From NCBI GenBank assembly GCA_018817385.1, contig JAHIUA010000016.1, forward strand, positions 1 to 64,000: 64,000 bases of DNA, written 5' to 3'. Below, in pieces: positions 34,624-45,396 of the stretch. The translations under genes and the position numbers were made by a program. Within the stretch, counting starts at the first letter, position 1; every line of letters starts with the position of its first letter. Under the pieces are notes generated by a model. The model did not search any database. It was given only the letters and a program-made list of their open reading frames with translations, and was not told the DNA's origin. Origin of the DNA: Pseudomonadota bacterium (lineage in GTDB: Bacteria > Desulfobacterota > Desulfobulbia > Desulfobulbales > Desulfocapsaceae).

Positions 34624-34719
34624 CAGCACTCCATCTTCGTCCATTGAGGTCTTCTCGAAGAGCACGAGTATACTTCGAAACCCTAAATGAACGAATACAA
34701 AGCACTGCTAAACAGGTAC
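34612..34719. repeat. 108-bp MITE-like element with perfect 15-bp terminal inverted repeats
   Basis: GTACCTGTTTAGCAG at 34612-34626 is the exact reverse complement of 34705-34719. Similarity of the arms continues inward (CACT/AGTGCT, CTTCG/CGAA). A small palindrome CTTCTCGAAGAG marks the centre. A diverged full-length copy is at 59147-59268, and a right end at 50032-50065. No protein is encoded, no target duplication is visible, and no matching transposase is present. It interrupts the operon between the creatininase and glnT genes. Confidence 0.75.
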
Positions 34720-34782
34720 AGAGTAATTGGTTACCAAACTATTGGGCATTCCATGAATAGGTACAAAAGACAAGAGGGTGTT

Positions 34783-36147
34783 ATGAGTATTAAAGTTGAT
34801 ATTGAGGAAATGAAAGAGAAGTTGAAAGCCAAGGGCGTTAAATTCTGCCTTGGGGCCTATGTAGACATTCATGGCATCCCAAAAGGGAAGTTTGTCCCCA
34901 TTGACCACCTCCATCACATGGTGAAAGGGTCTGAACTCTATACAGGATATGCCTTGGATGGCTTAGGTCAAATGCCCAATGAAGATGAAATTGCCTCTGT
35001 TCCGGACTTAGAGAGTCTGATTCAACTCCCCTGGCAACCGGAAGTTGCCTGGATGGCTGCAGATAATACTCTGCATGGCGAGCCCTATGCTATCAACACC
35101 CGTGTAGCCTTAAAAAAAGTGCTGGCAGAAGCTGAAGCAAAGGGCTTTGGCCTCAATCTGGGGATTGAGTGCGAACTCTTCGTCTTAAAGGAAGAAGAGG
35201 ATGGTTCTCTTACCGTTCCTGATCCAGAGGATCGCCTGACCAAGCCATGTTATGACGTACGTAGTTTTATGAACCGTTTTACATGGATCAATAAGATGGC
35301 CACCACTATTAACGACGACCTCGGCTGGGATTTATACTCCCTGGATCATGAAGATGCCAACGGCCAGTATGAATTCGATTTCGAATACAGTGATGCCTTG
35401 ACCATGTGTGACCGCTTCATTTTCTTCCGCTATATGGCCAAACACTATGCGCAGGAAGAAGGGTTGTTAGCCACCTTTATGCCAAAACCATTTGCCGACA
35501 AAACAGGAAATGGCGCCCATTTCAACATGTCTCTGTATGACAAAGAGACAGGTGCCAATCTGTTTGCCTGCGATCCCAAAAATGATCCTCGTGGATTAGG
35601 ATTAACCGAACTCGGTTACCACTTTATCGGTGGGGTCTTAAAACATGGTCTGGCCTTGTGCGCAGTATTTTCACCCACAGTGAACAGCTACAAACGTCTT
35701 GTCAGGCAAGGTTCTATGGCCACTTTTTCCTGGGCCCCTGTGTTCAACTCATTCGGTTCCAATAACCGTACCAACTCGGTTCGTGTGCCCATGGGCGGCG
35801 GGCGTTTCGAATCGAGAAATGCCGATGGCGCAGTCAACCCCTATCTCGCGGCAGCCTTAGTCTTGGCAGCAGGCCTGGAAGGAATTCGTGAAAAATTAGA
35901 CCCGGGTCAGGCTCAGGAAGACAACCTCTATGCCCTATCCGAAGAAGAACGGGCGATAAGAGGTATAGAGTTCCTCCCCCAGGACTTGGGCGAAGCCGTA
36001 CAGGCATTTGCAGGTGACCCGTTTGTGGAAGAGGTACTGGGAAAAGGATTACGAGATGAATTTATAAAATATAAGACCCTGGAATGGGAAGAATACCACC
36101 GCACTGTGTCAGCATGGGAGATTAAACGCTATAGCCATCTTTTCTAA
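34783..36147 (+). CDS. glnT: Type III (GlnT-like) glutamine synthetase
   Basis: 454 residues from the ATG at 34783 (GAGGG before it); the frame is open upstream into the repeat element, but that part is not conserved. Catalytic segments: [52 protein letters not shown] and [31 protein letters not shown]. This matches GlnT or gamma-glutamyl-amide synthetases of the short class rather than GlnA. In this operon it could fix ammonia freed from guanidine or allophanate, or glutamylate an amine intermediate. The usual adenylylation loop is not obvious. Confidence 0.9.
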   Translation: MSIKVDIEEMKEKLKAKGVKFCLGAYVDIHGIPKGKFVPIDHLHHMVKGSELYTGYALDGLGQMPNEDEIASVPDLESLIQLPWQPEVAWMAADNTLHGEPYAINTRVALKKVLAEAEAKGFGLNLGIECELFVLKEEEDGSLTVPDPEDRLTKPCYDVRSFMNRFTWINKMATTINDDLGWDLYSLDHEDANGQYEFDFEYSDALTMCDRFIFFRYMAKHYAQEEGLLATFMPKPFADKTGNGAHFNMSLYDKETGANLFACDPKNDPRGLGLTELGYHFIGGVLKHGLALCAVFSPTVNSYKRLVRQGSMATFSWAPVFNSFGSNNRTNSVRVPMGGGRFESRNADGAVNPYLAAALVLAAGLEGIREKLDPGQAQEDNLYALSEEERAIRGIEFLPQDLGEAVQAFAGDPFVEEVLGKGLRDEFIKYKTLEWEEYHRTVSAWEIKRYSHLF

Positions 36148-36248
36148 GATATTTTCTGTAACGTTTTGCCAAAACAGCTCCATTACCAGCAAACAGGAAG
36201 ATCGTTGCTGATTTCGTCTTAACAGGTCAAAAGAGAGGTAGCATTGTC

Positions 36249-36899
36249 ATGAATCTGGAACTCAAAAAAAGCCTGCTCACCCCGGAAAATGCTCTCTCCA
36301 CAGAGAAGGTAGAAGCTGGCTGTGGGTGGATGTATCCGGTTAACAAAGGGCAGATTATTCGTATCACCGATCTCCATGGCAACCAGGCCGTTGATACTCT
36401 TTTTTTCAACGCCAACAGAACCGAGGAACGGTATCACGCAGGCAACACCATGCGCGAACAGGGGAATGTCTACATTTCAACGGGAACAGAAATTCGTTCG
36501 AACGATAACAATGTGTTGCTGACGGTGGTAGCCGATACCTGTGGCCGCCATGACACCCTTGGCAGTGCCTGCTCATGCGAGAGCAACACAGTCCGTTATG
36601 CCCTGGACAAGAGGTACATGCATTCGTGCCGCGATATTTTCCTCAAGACCCTCCTCGATTGGGGCCAGGGCATGGATAAGAAGGACCAGGTCTGCAATAT
36701 CAACTTTTTTATGAATGTCCCTGTCAACCCGGAAGGAGGATCCAATTTTGCAGACGGTCTTTCAGAACCTTTCAAATATGTAGAGATGCGAGCGGAGATG
36801 GATGTCATTGTTCTGGTGGCCAACTGTCCTCAACTCAACAACCCCTGTAATGCCTATAACCCTACCCCTGTGGAAATGACCATCTGGGATGTGGAATAA
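36249..36899 (+). CDS. DUF1989 protein 2 (carboxyguanidine deiminase subunit candidate)
   Basis: 216 residues. Same family as the protein at 33097 but a different subgroup: CGWMYPVNKGQIIRITDLHGNQAVDTLFFN, the motif ADTCGRHDTLGSACSCESN, VNFFMNVPV-type strand and YVEMRAEMDVIVLVANCPQLNNPCN. The two paralogs are only distantly alike, which fits the two-subunit deiminase CgdAB. It is followed after 14 bp by the carboxylase gene. Confidence 0.9.
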   Translation: MNLELKKSLLTPENALSTEKVEAGCGWMYPVNKGQIIRITDLHGNQAVDTLFFNANRTEERYHAGNTMREQGNVYISTGTEIRSNDNNVLLTVVADTCGRHDTLGSACSCESNTVRYALDKRYMHSCRDIFLKTLLDWGQGMDKKDQVCNINFFMNVPVNPEGGSNFADGLSEPFKYVEMRAEMDVIVLVANCPQLNNPCNAYNPTPVEMTIWDVE

Positions 36900-36913
36900 G
36901 AAGGATTTTATCT

Positions 36914-39900
36914 ATGTTTACCAAGGTACTTGTAGCAAATAGAGGGGAAATTGCCTGCCGCATAATTCGAACCTTACGTGAGATGGGTATCATTTCGGTG
37001 GCTGTTTATTCGGAAGCAGATGCCCATTGCCAACATGTATTGGATGCTGACGAGGCGTATCTCTTAGGTCCGGCAGCACCATCTGCAAGTTATCTTGATG
37101 GTGAAAAAATCCTTGCCCTCGCCCAAGAATGCGGGGCTCAGGCCATTCACCCGGGATACGGCTTCTTAAGTGAAAATACGGGATTTTGCCAGAAGTGCGA
37201 GGACAGAGGGATACGGTTCATTGGCCCCACCGCAACCCAAATGCTTGATTTTGGCCTCAAGCACAGGGCACGTGGACTGGCCGAGCACTACAAGGTACCG
37301 CTCCTGCCAGGTTCCTCGCTGCTCACCTCGCAAGAGGATGCCCTGAAAGAAGCGCAGCGCATTGGTTACCCCGTGATGCTGAAGAGCAGTGCCGGTGGTG
37401 GCGGTATCGGCATGGAACTCTGTTTTTCTGCTGAGGAGATACAGAAAGCCTATGAGCGCATCAGAAGGTTGAGTGAAAATAACTTCAACGATGCTGGTCT
37501 CTTTGTTGAAAAATATATCGAACAGGCCCGGCATATAGAGGTACAGATTTTTGGTGATGGAAAGGGGAATGCCCTTATCCTTGGCGACAGGGATTGCTCG
37601 GTACAGCGCCGTAATCAAAAAGTAATCGAAGAGACCCCGGCCCCGCATGTCAGCAAAGCAATGCGAGACGACTTATACAGTGCAGCCAAGCGCCTGGTTG
37701 AAGGGGTACGGTATCGATCTGCCGGAACCGTCGAGTTTGTATATGATGCCGCGGAGAAACAGTTTTATTTCCTTGAGGTCAATACCAGACTACAGGTCGA
37801 GCATTGCGTAACGGAAGCGATCTTTGATGTCGATCTGGTGCAATGGATGGTCCTCCTGGCAGCTGAAGAATTACCTGAGCTCGCCTCATTTACCCTGGCT
37901 CCCCAGGGAGCGGCAATTGAAGTCCGGATCTACGCCGAAGATCCCGGCAAGTCATATCAGCCCAGCACAGGAATCTTGACCGAAGTAGTCTTCCCGGAAA
38001 ATGTCCGCCTCGACACCTGGATCAAACGGGGATCTGAAATCAGTTCCTATTACGACCCCCTTCTTGCCAAACTCATTGTCCATGCCCCGTCCCGAGCAGA
38101 GGCGATCCTCGCCCTGCAGAGTGCCCTGGCCCTGTCCGCCCTCGGGGGCTTGGAAACAAACCTCATTTTATTACGGCAGATAGCTGAATTTCCAGCTTTT
38201 ACAGAGGGCATATATACCACCCGCATTCTCGATACCCTCGTCTATATGGCGCCAACCATTCTGGTAGATGTTGCCGGCATGCAGACAACACTCCAGGATT
38301 ATCCTGGACGCCTTGGCTATTGGGCCGTGGGAGTACCGCCTTCCGGTCCCATGGACAGCCTGAATCATCGCCTGGCCAACAGGATAGTCGGCAACTCTGA
38401 GGAAGCAGCAACCCTGGAAATAACAATAAAAGGCCCGGAACTCACCTTTAACACTCCGGCCATCATTGCTCTCAGCGGAGCTGATATCTCTGCCACCGTT
38501 GATGGAGTAGCTGTTGATCGCTACAAACCACTCCCTATAGAAGCTGGCAGTGTACTGAAAACAGGTACGGCCTCACATGGTCAGCGGGCCTATCTCTCTG
38601 TCCGAGGTGGTATCGATGTCCCCCTCTACATGGGGAGTCGTTCAACCTTTACCCTTGGCCAGTTCGGAGGCCATGCCGGTCGCAGCCTCAGGGCCGGAGA
38701 TGTCTTGCGAATTGGCACTGCCTTTGAATCCGAGCCACGCTCTCTTGCCGAAGAAGACATACCCGGCCTCCCGCAAATATGGGAGATCGGCGTCCTCTAT
38801 GGCCCCCATGGCGCTCCTGATTTCTTCACCACTAAGGACATAGAGACATTTTTTGCAACAAAATGGGAAGTGCACTACAACTCATCCCGCACTGGAGTCC
38901 GTTTGCTCGGCCCGGGGCCCCAATGGGCCCGTACCGATGGTGGAGAGGCTGGTCTCCACCCGTCAAATATCCATGACAATGCCTATGCCATCGGCGCTAT
39001 TGATTATACTGGTGACATGCCGGTCATCCTGGGCCCGGATGGCCCGAGTTTAGGGGGATTTGTCTGCCCGGCAACCATTGTTCAGGCCGAGTTGTGGAAA
39101 ATGGGCCAACTGAGGGCTGGAGACAGGGTCCGCTTTATACGTTTGAGCCAAAGTGCTGCAGAACAGTTGGAGACAGGGCAGGAAAATTTCATAAACACCT
39201 TGGCTGGAGATCACAAGGAAGCGACATTTGATCTTTCAGGGGCCGCTCAGGAACCAGCCATTGTCAAAACTCTGGCCATTGACGGCAATAAGGAAGAGGT
39301 CGTGTATCGAAGGGCTGGAGATAAGTACCTGCTCATTGAGTATGGTGAGCTTGTCTTAGACCTTCGCCTCAGATTTCGCGTCCATGCCTTGATGCTCCAC
39401 CTGGAACAATTGGATCCTCCCGGGATAATTGACATTACTCCAGGAATCCGTTCCCTCCAGATCCATTACGACAATCGCATCCTCCCCCTAGCTGACCTGC
39501 TCACCCTCCTGGAACACGTTGAGAGGGAGATTGCCGGTTATGAAAATAAAGACGTTCCGGCCCGCATCGTCCATTTACCTCTGAGCTGGGATGATGTCTC
39601 AACCCATACCGCTATTGAAAAGTACATGCAATCGGTTCGGCCTGATGCACCGTGGTGCCCTTCAAACATCGAATTTATCAGACGGATAAATGGCCTGGAA
39701 AGTGTGGAAGAGGTACAAAAGATCGTTTTTAATGCCAGTTATCTGGTTATGGGGCTTGGCGACGTCTACCTGGGTGCCCCAGTGGCCACGCCAATGGATC
39801 CACGCCACCGCTTGGTTACGACCAAATACAATCCAGCCAGGACATGGACACCGGAGAATGCCGTGGGAATTGGCGGGGCCTATCTCTGTGTCTACGGCAT

Positions 39901-40528
39901 GGAGGGACCGGGCGGATATCAGTTTGTCGGCCGCACAGTCCAGATGTGGAACCGTTATAATTCGACCCCCGAATTCGAACCTGGAAAACCCTGGTTACTG
40001 CGGTTTTTTGATCAGATACGATTTTACCCCGTCAGTCACGAAGAACTCAAAAGACTGCGCCGGGATTTTCCCCACGGAGGCGCCGGATTACAGATAGAAG
40101 AAACAACATTTAATCTCCAGGCCTATGAACAATTTCTTCAGGAGAACAGCGAATCAATCAGTTGTTTTAAAGAACAGCAGCAAAAATCTTTTGAGCTTGA
40201 GCGACAGGAGTGGCTCGAAAAGGGTCACCTTAATTTTCATAGTGAAGAACCGGTCGCCCCGATACAGGACGGAGAAATAAAAATCATCCAGGGATGCGAG
40301 GCTGTGCTCAGTCCCGTTTCAGGCAGCCTGTGGAAACTCCTGGTTGAGACAGAAAAAGCAGTCACCGAGGGCGACACGCTTGCGGTGATTGAGTGCATGA
40401 AGATGGAATTTAATGTCAAGGCTCCCTGCAGCGGCATTGTAAAACAAGTGCTGTGTGTTGAAGGTGGCAGAGTATCCTCCGGACAACACCTGGTCAGCAT
40501 TTCTCCCCTCAACAGGAAAAGAATATGA
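36914..40528 (+). CDS. Biotin-dependent urea/guanidine carboxylase
   Basis: 1204 residues, single-chain carboxylase. Biotin carboxylase domain about 1-440 ([19 protein letters not shown] loop [11 protein letters not shown] near 155, [23 protein letters not shown]). The carboxyltransferase follows as fused KipA/KipI-like parts: [18 protein letters not shown] and [19 protein letters not shown] near 450-800, then a KipI-like region near 820-1010. The biotinyl carrier domain ends the protein, with the biotin lysine in [10 protein letters not shown] (about residue 1163). Annotated homologs are called urea carboxylase; with two DUF1989 genes beside it, guanidine is the more probable substrate. Its stop overlaps the next start (ATGA). 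Confidence 0.95.
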   Translation: MFTKVLVANRGEIACRIIRTLREMGIISVAVYSEADAHCQHVLDADEAYLLGPAAPSASYLDGEKILALAQECGAQAIHPGYGFLSENTGFCQKCEDRGIRFIGPTATQMLDFGLKHRARGLAEHYKVPLLPGSSLLTSQEDALKEAQRIGYPVMLKSSAGGGGIGMELCFSAEEIQKAYERIRRLSENNFNDAGLFVEKYIEQARHIEVQIFGDGKGNALILGDRDCSVQRRNQKVIEETPAPHVSKAMRDDLYSAAKRLVEGVRYRSAGTVEFVYDAAEKQFYFLEVNTRLQVEHCVTEAIFDVDLVQWMVLLAAEELPELASFTLAPQGAAIEVRIYAEDPGKSYQPSTGILTEVVFPENVRLDTWIKRGSEISSYYDPLLAKLIVHAPSRAEAILALQSALALSALGGLETNLILLRQIAEFPAFTEGIYTTRILDTLVYMAPTILVDVAGMQTTLQDYPGRLGYWAVGVPPSGPMDSLNHRLANRIVGNSEEAATLEITIKGPELTFNTPAIIALSGADISATVDGVAVDRYKPLPIEAGSVLKTGTASHGQRAYLSVRGGIDVPLYMGSRSTFTLGQFGGHAGRSLRAGDVLRIGTAFESEPRSLAEEDIPGLPQIWEIGVLYGPHGAPDFFTTKDIETFFATKWEVHYNSSRTGVRLLGPGPQWARTDGGEAGLHPSNIHDNAYAIGAIDYTGDMPVILGPDGPSLGGFVCPATIVQAELWKMGQLRAGDRVRFIRLSQSAAEQLETGQENFINTLAGDHKEATFDLSGAAQEPAIVKTLAIDGNKEEVVYRRAGDKYLLIEYGELVLDLRLRFRVHALMLHLEQLDPPGIIDITPGIRSLQIHYDNRILPLADLLTLLEHVEREIAGYENKDVPARIVHLPLSWDDVSTHTAIEKYMQSVRPDAPWCPSNIEFIRRINGLESVEEVQKIVFNASYLVMGLGDVYLGAPVATPMDPRHRLVTTKYNPARTWTPENAVGIGGAYLCVYGMEGPGGYQFVGRTVQMWNRYNSTPEFEPGKPWLLRFFDQIRFYPVSHEELKRLRRDFPHGGAGLQIEETTFNLQAYEQFLQENSESISCFKEQQQKSFELERQEWLEKGHLNFHSEEPVAPIQDGEIKIIQGCEAVLSPVSGSLWKLLVETEKAVTEGDTLAVIECMKMEFNVKAPCSGIVKQVLCVEGGRVSSGQHLVSISPLNRKRI

Positions 40529-42315
40529 ATCTGACAATCTCCAACTTACATCAGCTCTACGAGAGTGGCCAGAAGAGTCCCCGACAAGTAATCACCAGGT
40601 TACTTGCACAGAGCCGGGAAAACGATCCTGAAATCTGGATCCACCTCCTGACAGAAGAGGAAGTCGAGCCATACCTCCAAGGTCTGGAATCTTCCAAGGC
40701 AAGGGATTTGCCCCTCTATGGAATTCCATTTGCAATCAAAGACAATATCGACCTTGCCGGAATTCCGACGACTGCCGGTTGCCCTGAGTATGGGTATGTG
40801 CCGACTGGCTCAGCCTTTGTTGTCGAACAACTCATAGCCGCAGGGGCTGTTCCTCTGGGAAAGACCAATCTCGATCAATTTGCCACCGGTCTCGTCGGCA
40901 CCCGCTCACCCTATGGGGCCTGCAAAAACAGCTTTAGTCCGGAATTCATTTCCGGTGGTTCAAGCAGCGGTTCGGCAGTGGCAGTGGCCAAGAACTTGTG
41001 TACTTTTGCACTTGGTACCGATACGGCAGGTTCCGGAAGGGTCCCTGCTGCATTTAATAATATACTGGGGCTGAAACCATCCAGGGGATTGATCAGTACC
41101 AGGGGAGTAGTTCCTGCCTGTCGCACCTTGGACTGTGTCTCTCTGTTTGCCCTTTGTACTGGCGATGCGGCTCAGATCATGCAGGTGGCGGTGAAACATG
41201 ATCCCCAGGAACCCTATTCCAGAAAGAAACAAGGCTTGGCCAAGACGACCACTGTCCGCAACACCTTCACCTATGGCGTGCCGTATAAGAACCAGTTACA
41301 GTTTTTTGCGAACCTCGAATATGAACAGTGTTTCTCAGCCACTCTGGAACGGTTAGACTCCTTGGGCGGAAAACGGGTTGAGATCGATTTTGAACCGTTC
41401 CTGACCGCAGCTCAGCTCCTCTATGAGGGACCATGGGTGGAGGAACGCACTGCCGCTGTCGGAGGATTTTTAGAGACCCATCTAGATGCCGGGTATCCGA
41501 TTACCCGAGAAATCATCTGCGGGGCCAAGCCGCAATCTGCAGTCGACCTGTTTACAGCCATGTACAGCCTGCAGACACTGAAAGCCAAAACAGACGCCAT
41601 ACTGGAAGAGCTGGATGTGCTGATAACCCCCACGGCCGGAACCTGTTATACCCAGGCAGAAGTCTCGGCTGAGCCACTGGCCCTCAATACAAACCTTGGC
41701 TACTATACCAACTACATGAACCTCCTGGATTACTGCGGCCTGGCCGTCCCCGCAGCCATGACAGCAACAGTACCCTTTGGAGTAACACTCGTTGCCCCGG
41801 CCTTTCATGATGAGATCTTGTTAACGCTAGGTTCACGACTGCACCAGGCCGCTCAGGTAGGCATGGGAACCGGGAGTGAGCGCCCTCCTCAATATACGCC
41901 GGAAGGCCTGGAGGACACTGTTCTGGTGGCGGTCTGCGGGGCCCATATGCAGGGTCTTCCCCTTCATTACCAACTCATGGATCTGGACGCGCAACTGATA
42001 GTAAAAACAGCCACTGCTCCTTCCTATCGGATGTATGCACTGAATGGCAAGCCAGCCAAACCCGGCCTTATTCGCGATACGAAAATGGGTGCAGCCATAG
42101 AGGTAGAGGTCTATTCACTTTCCTTCAAGGCCTTTGGCCAATTTACCGCCCAGATACCCCATCCTCTGGGGATGGGAAAACTTGAACTGACAGACGGGAG
42201 ATGGATCCCGGGTTTTATCGCCGAACCCCTCGTCTGCCAGGAGGGAAAAGAAATCACAGAATTCAAAGGCTGGCGTTCCTATCTCAAGACAAAAGGGATT
42301 TCCTCCAATAAATAG
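40525..42315 (+). CDS. atzF: Allophanate hydrolase
   Basis: 596 residues. Amidase-signature domain (about 1-450): Lys in GIPFAIKDNIDLAGIPTTAG near residue 72, and the Ser-cis-Ser set in ISGGSSSGSAVAVAKNL near 140-150, then GTDTAGSGRVPAAFNNILGL. A C-terminal domain (about 470-590; LPLHYQLMDLDAQLI, SYRMYALNG, AIEVEVYSLS) completes the two-step hydrolysis of allophanate to CO2 and two ammonia. It overlaps the carboxylase gene by four bases. Confidence 0.95.
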   Translation: MNLTISNLHQLYESGQKSPRQVITRLLAQSRENDPEIWIHLLTEEEVEPYLQGLESSKARDLPLYGIPFAIKDNIDLAGIPTTAGCPEYGYVPTGSAFVVEQLIAAGAVPLGKTNLDQFATGLVGTRSPYGACKNSFSPEFISGGSSSGSAVAVAKNLCTFALGTDTAGSGRVPAAFNNILGLKPSRGLISTRGVVPACRTLDCVSLFALCTGDAAQIMQVAVKHDPQEPYSRKKQGLAKTTTVRNTFTYGVPYKNQLQFFANLEYEQCFSATLERLDSLGGKRVEIDFEPFLTAAQLLYEGPWVEERTAAVGGFLETHLDAGYPITREIICGAKPQSAVDLFTAMYSLQTLKAKTDAILEELDVLITPTAGTCYTQAEVSAEPLALNTNLGYYTNYMNLLDYCGLAVPAAMTATVPFGVTLVAPAFHDEILLTLGSRLHQAAQVGMGTGSERPPQYTPEGLEDTVLVAVCGAHMQGLPLHYQLMDLDAQLIVKTATAPSYRMYALNGKPAKPGLIRDTKMGAAIEVEVYSLSFKAFGQFTAQIPHPLGMGKLELTDGRWIPGFIAEPLVCQEGKEITEFKGWRSYLKTKGISSNK

Positions 42316-42745
42316 TCGCAGCAGACAGGGGCTGCCACCCTATCTGCTATCCAGGTCTGGGAAGTCACGACAGATCAGACCTGTCTCCTTGCCCCCCTTA
42401 TCAGGCAAAAACTATGTTCTAAACAATGAGAAACTCTCTCAGAGAGATTCTTTTTTGCTCTTCATCACCTGATAATCAAGGACACCCGGGCAGCTCCTCT
42501 CCCCTTTCGAAGTTCTCCTGGCTCAAGGGAGAACTCTCCCTCACACACCTAACACAGACCTCTCTCCGCGCCCTGAAACCAACCTATTCCTTCCCTCCAA
42601 CAGATAGACATTTCCTATTTGCACTATAGGAGATATTACGCTAATCATTCCTGACTTTCATTTTATCGAACCGCATGGCCATATTCAGGCCCTCCAGTTA
42701 ACAAGAAAAAAAATATCAGGGCATGTCCTGAGCAGGAGAAAAGAG
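42316..42745. other. Intergenic region after the guanidine/urea operon
   Basis: 430 bp without a gene. It has two hairpins: GCAGACAGGG/CCCTATCTGC at 42321-42346 (one mismatch) and CAGGTCTG/CAGACCTG at 42352-42383, neither followed by a T-run. A third, weaker hairpin CTCTC/GAGAG near 42435 leads into TTCTTTTTT and is the best terminator candidate. The promoter of the reductase genes should be in the last 100 bp. Confidence 0.4.
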
Positions 42746-44035
42746 ATGACTCATTTTGAAATAAAGGCCTATCCGGAAATGTGGCGTGCCCTTGACATGG
42801 ACGTAGAGAGATTTGACAAGATGCGTCTGACGCTGGGCGAAATTTATGAAAAGACGTATCTGTCTCAGGTAAACCGACCAGACGCCATGGCCTACTTTGA
42901 CAATATGATCGCCGAGATCCATGGCGGCCGGATCAAGGAGCTGCTGGCAGCGAAGGAAGAAGGCAGACCAGTAATCGGGACCTTCTGTGTCTATATTCCC
43001 GAAGAGATCGTCCTGGCCGCAGGCGGTATCTGCGTTGGCCTTTGTGGAGGATCCCAGGGATCCGTCCCCGACGCCGAAAAGATCCTCCCGCGGAATATCT
43101 GTCCCATGGTGAAATCCGCCTTTGGCTTCAAGGCTGGCCGAATCTGCCCCTATTTTCAGGTGCTTGATTTTGTCTACGGAGAAACCACCTGCGATGCCAA
43201 GAAAAAGACCTGGGAAATTCTCGACGACATGGTGCCCACCCATGTCATGGAAATTCCCCAGATGAAAAACCAGAGCGACCGGGACATGTGGCTCACGGAG
43301 GTGAAGGCGTTCAAGACCAAGGTGGAATCAGTTACCGGAAAAGAGGTGACCATAGAAGAACTGAGACAAGCCACCAGAATAATGAATAACAAGCGCAAGG
43401 CCCTGCAGAGGCTCAACAGGCTGCGCCACGCCAAGCCGACACCGATCTCGGGAAAAGATGTGCTGCTCATCGAACAGATTGCCTTCTACGATGAACCGGT
43501 CCGCTTTACCGCAGAGGTAAACACCTTGTGTGATGAGTTGGAAAAACGTATCGCCGCAGCTGTTGCCATTCCCAACAAAAATGCGGCTCGGGTGATGGTC
43601 GCCGGGGTCCCCATGGCCCTGCCCAACTGGAAACTCCATCATCTCGTAGAAGGGGCCGGGGCGGTCATTGTCAACGAGGAGAGCTGTATCGGAACCCGCT
43701 ATTACAAAGACCTGATGGACGAAGACGCTGAGGACATGGAATCCATGTTAAAAAACCTCACCAGTCGCTACATGCAGATCGACTGTTCCTGTTTCACTCC
43801 CAATAATGAACGGATAGACCAGGTACTCAAAGAATACCAAGAGTCAGGTGCTCAGGGCATCATTCACTACTCCCTGCAGTTCTGCCACACCTATAATATT
43901 GAAGAAATCCGTATTCGTCAGGCCTGTGAAAAAGAAGGAATTCCATACATGTTCATTGAATCTGATTACTCTCCGGAAGATGTCGGACAGTTGCAGACCA
44001 GGGTCGAGGCCTTCCTCGAACAGATAGGCGATTAG
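42746..44035 (+). CDS. Double-cubane-cluster anaerobic reductase (HgdB-like, YjiM type)
   Basis: 429 residues, 2-hydroxyacyl-CoA dehydratase component D family. Cysteines in FCVYIPEEIVLAAGGICVGL, NICPMVKSAFGFKAGRICPYF, NEESCIGTRYY, QIDCSCFTPN and HYSLQFCHTYN can bind the double-cubane [8Fe-9S] centre. No CoA-ligase partner is present. It is followed by its ATP-dependent activator, the usual two-gene DCCP arrangement, which reduces small, hard-to-reduce substrates at very low potential. Physiological substrate unknown. A GCAGGAGA site precedes the ATG. Confidence 0.9.
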   Translation: MTHFEIKAYPEMWRALDMDVERFDKMRLTLGEIYEKTYLSQVNRPDAMAYFDNMIAEIHGGRIKELLAAKEEGRPVIGTFCVYIPEEIVLAAGGICVGLCGGSQGSVPDAEKILPRNICPMVKSAFGFKAGRICPYFQVLDFVYGETTCDAKKKTWEILDDMVPTHVMEIPQMKNQSDRDMWLTEVKAFKTKVESVTGKEVTIEELRQATRIMNNKRKALQRLNRLRHAKPTPISGKDVLLIEQIAFYDEPVRFTAEVNTLCDELEKRIAAAVAIPNKNAARVMVAGVPMALPNWKLHHLVEGAGAVIVNEESCIGTRYYKDLMDEDAEDMESMLKNLTSRYMQIDCSCFTPNNERIDQVLKEYQESGAQGIIHYSLQFCHTYNIEEIRIRQACEKEGIPYMFIESDYSPEDVGQLQTRVEAFLEQIGD

Positions 44036-44059
44036 ACCGGTAAGGGGAAGGGGCACACT

Positions 44060-44818
44060 ATGTATATAGGCGTAGATCTCGGTTCACGGACGATCAAGGT
44101 GGCAGCCTGGCAGGATGGCAGGATGGTTGACCAGCAGTTACAGGAAAGTGGTTTTGAACCGCATGAGCAGGCCAGGGAAATGATCAAGGCCTATAATCCC
44201 AGGTATATTGTTGCCACCGGCTATGGCCGCCACCTGGCCCGCGAACACTTTGCCAATGGCGTTATCACCGAAATCAAGGCCCACGCCATGGGCATCCACA
44301 CCATGCTGCCCGAGGCAACCACGGTGGTGGACATTGGCGGCCAAGACTCCAAGGTCATCACACTAAATGTCAAAGGACAGGTCACCAATTTTCAGATGAA
44401 TGACAAATGCGCCGCCGGCACCGGCAGATTTCTTGAAATCATGGCCACATCACTGGCCTATCCCCTGACTGATTTCGGTCCCGCTGCCCTTGCCTCGGAG
44501 GAGGAAATTCAGATCAACTCCATGTGTACGGTCTTTGCCGAATCCGAGGTTATCTCCCTGAAAAACAGAGGCATCCCCAGGCAGCACATCGCCCGGGCTG
44601 TCCATTCCTCTGTGGCTGATCGGATTATGACCATGCTCGGCCGTATCGGCTTTGGTGAATCCATCGCCTTTTCAGGCGGCGTAGCCAACAACCCCTGCAT
44701 CGTGGAGATGATCCGCAGCAGGCTTGAAAACGTGGAGGTTAACGTCCCTGATAACCCAAGCATCATTGGCGCTCTGGGTGCATCCATTGAAGCTGCAAGG
44801 CTGGGTGTTCAGGCTTGA
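44060..44818 (+). CDS. Acyl-CoA dehydratase activase / DCCP activator ATPase (YjiL type)
   Basis: 252 residues of the ASKHA fold. GVDLGSRTIKVA is phosphate loop 1, TVVDIGGQDSKVI phosphate loop 2, and NDKCAAGTGRFLEIMA holds the first of two cysteines of the intersubunit [4Fe-4S] cluster, with INSMCTVFAESEVISL giving the second. FSGGVANNP is the adenosine motif. ATP hydrolysis drives electrons into the reductase encoded upstream. Confidence 0.95.
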   Translation: MYIGVDLGSRTIKVAAWQDGRMVDQQLQESGFEPHEQAREMIKAYNPRYIVATGYGRHLAREHFANGVITEIKAHAMGIHTMLPEATTVVDIGGQDSKVITLNVKGQVTNFQMNDKCAAGTGRFLEIMATSLAYPLTDFGPAALASEEEIQINSMCTVFAESEVISLKNRGIPRQHIARAVHSSVADRIMTMLGRIGFGESIAFSGGVANNPCIVEMIRSRLENVEVNVPDNPSIIGALGASIEAARLGVQA

Positions 44819-45396
44819 CCAGGAGTGGAAACCAAAAGAAAGGTGGGTACCTCCCTGTTGTCCACACCTGGATGGCCAGAATTTGCCGTTGGCTGATAAG
44901 TGTACCTTTTCTCTATGCAGGTATCACAAAACTTGCTGATCCGGAAAGCTTCGCAAGAGTTATCGGTGGCTACGGACTCGTACCCGAACCCCTGCTTTTC
45001 CCTACAGCCCTGCTGTTACCTCTTGTTGAAATTGGTGTGGCTGCCGGGCTGCTCTTCAACATCCGCTTATGCCTTTATGCTGTTGCCACTCTGCTAGCTC
45101 TCTTTATCGCCGTGCTCAGTTACGGAATCTGGTTAGGCCTGGATGTGGACTGTGGCTGTTTTGGCCCAAACGATCCGGAGCAGGCATACCATGGCCTTTG
45201 GAGCGCACTTTACAGGGATCTGGGACTTCTTATCCCCACCCTCTATTTATTCTTATTTCATACCTATTCAGGTAATGGCCAACACTTGGCAAAAGGAGAA
45301 AAAAATGAAACTGAAAAAAATCATAGTCACCTTCCCTGTAATCCTCAGTCTGATACTGGGAATCAGCCTGTCGGCAATGGCTTTCGGCACCAATAA
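44815..45396 (+). CDS. MauE/DoxX-like membrane protein
   Basis: Up to 193 residues from a TTG at 44815 that overlaps the activator stop; an ATG at 44875 is also possible. Four transmembrane helices. The segment RWLISVPFLYAGITKLADP resembles the MauE/DoxX core, and the DVDCGCFGPND motif before the last helix is the dithiol of MauE/DoxD-type proteins, probably exchanging thiol electrons across the membrane. The C-terminal 40 residues are hydrophilic and overlap, out of frame, the next gene by 92 bp, so the tail may not be conserved. Confidence 0.75.
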   Translation: MTRSGNQKKGGYLPVVHTWMARICRWLISVPFLYAGITKLADPESFARVIGGYGLVPEPLLFPTALLLPLVEIGVAAGLLFNIRLCLYAVATLLALFIAVLSYGIWLGLDVDCGCFGPNDPEQAYHGLWSALYRDLGLLIPTLYLFLFHTYSGNGQHLAKGEKNETEKNHSHLPCNPQSDTGNQPVGNGFRHQ

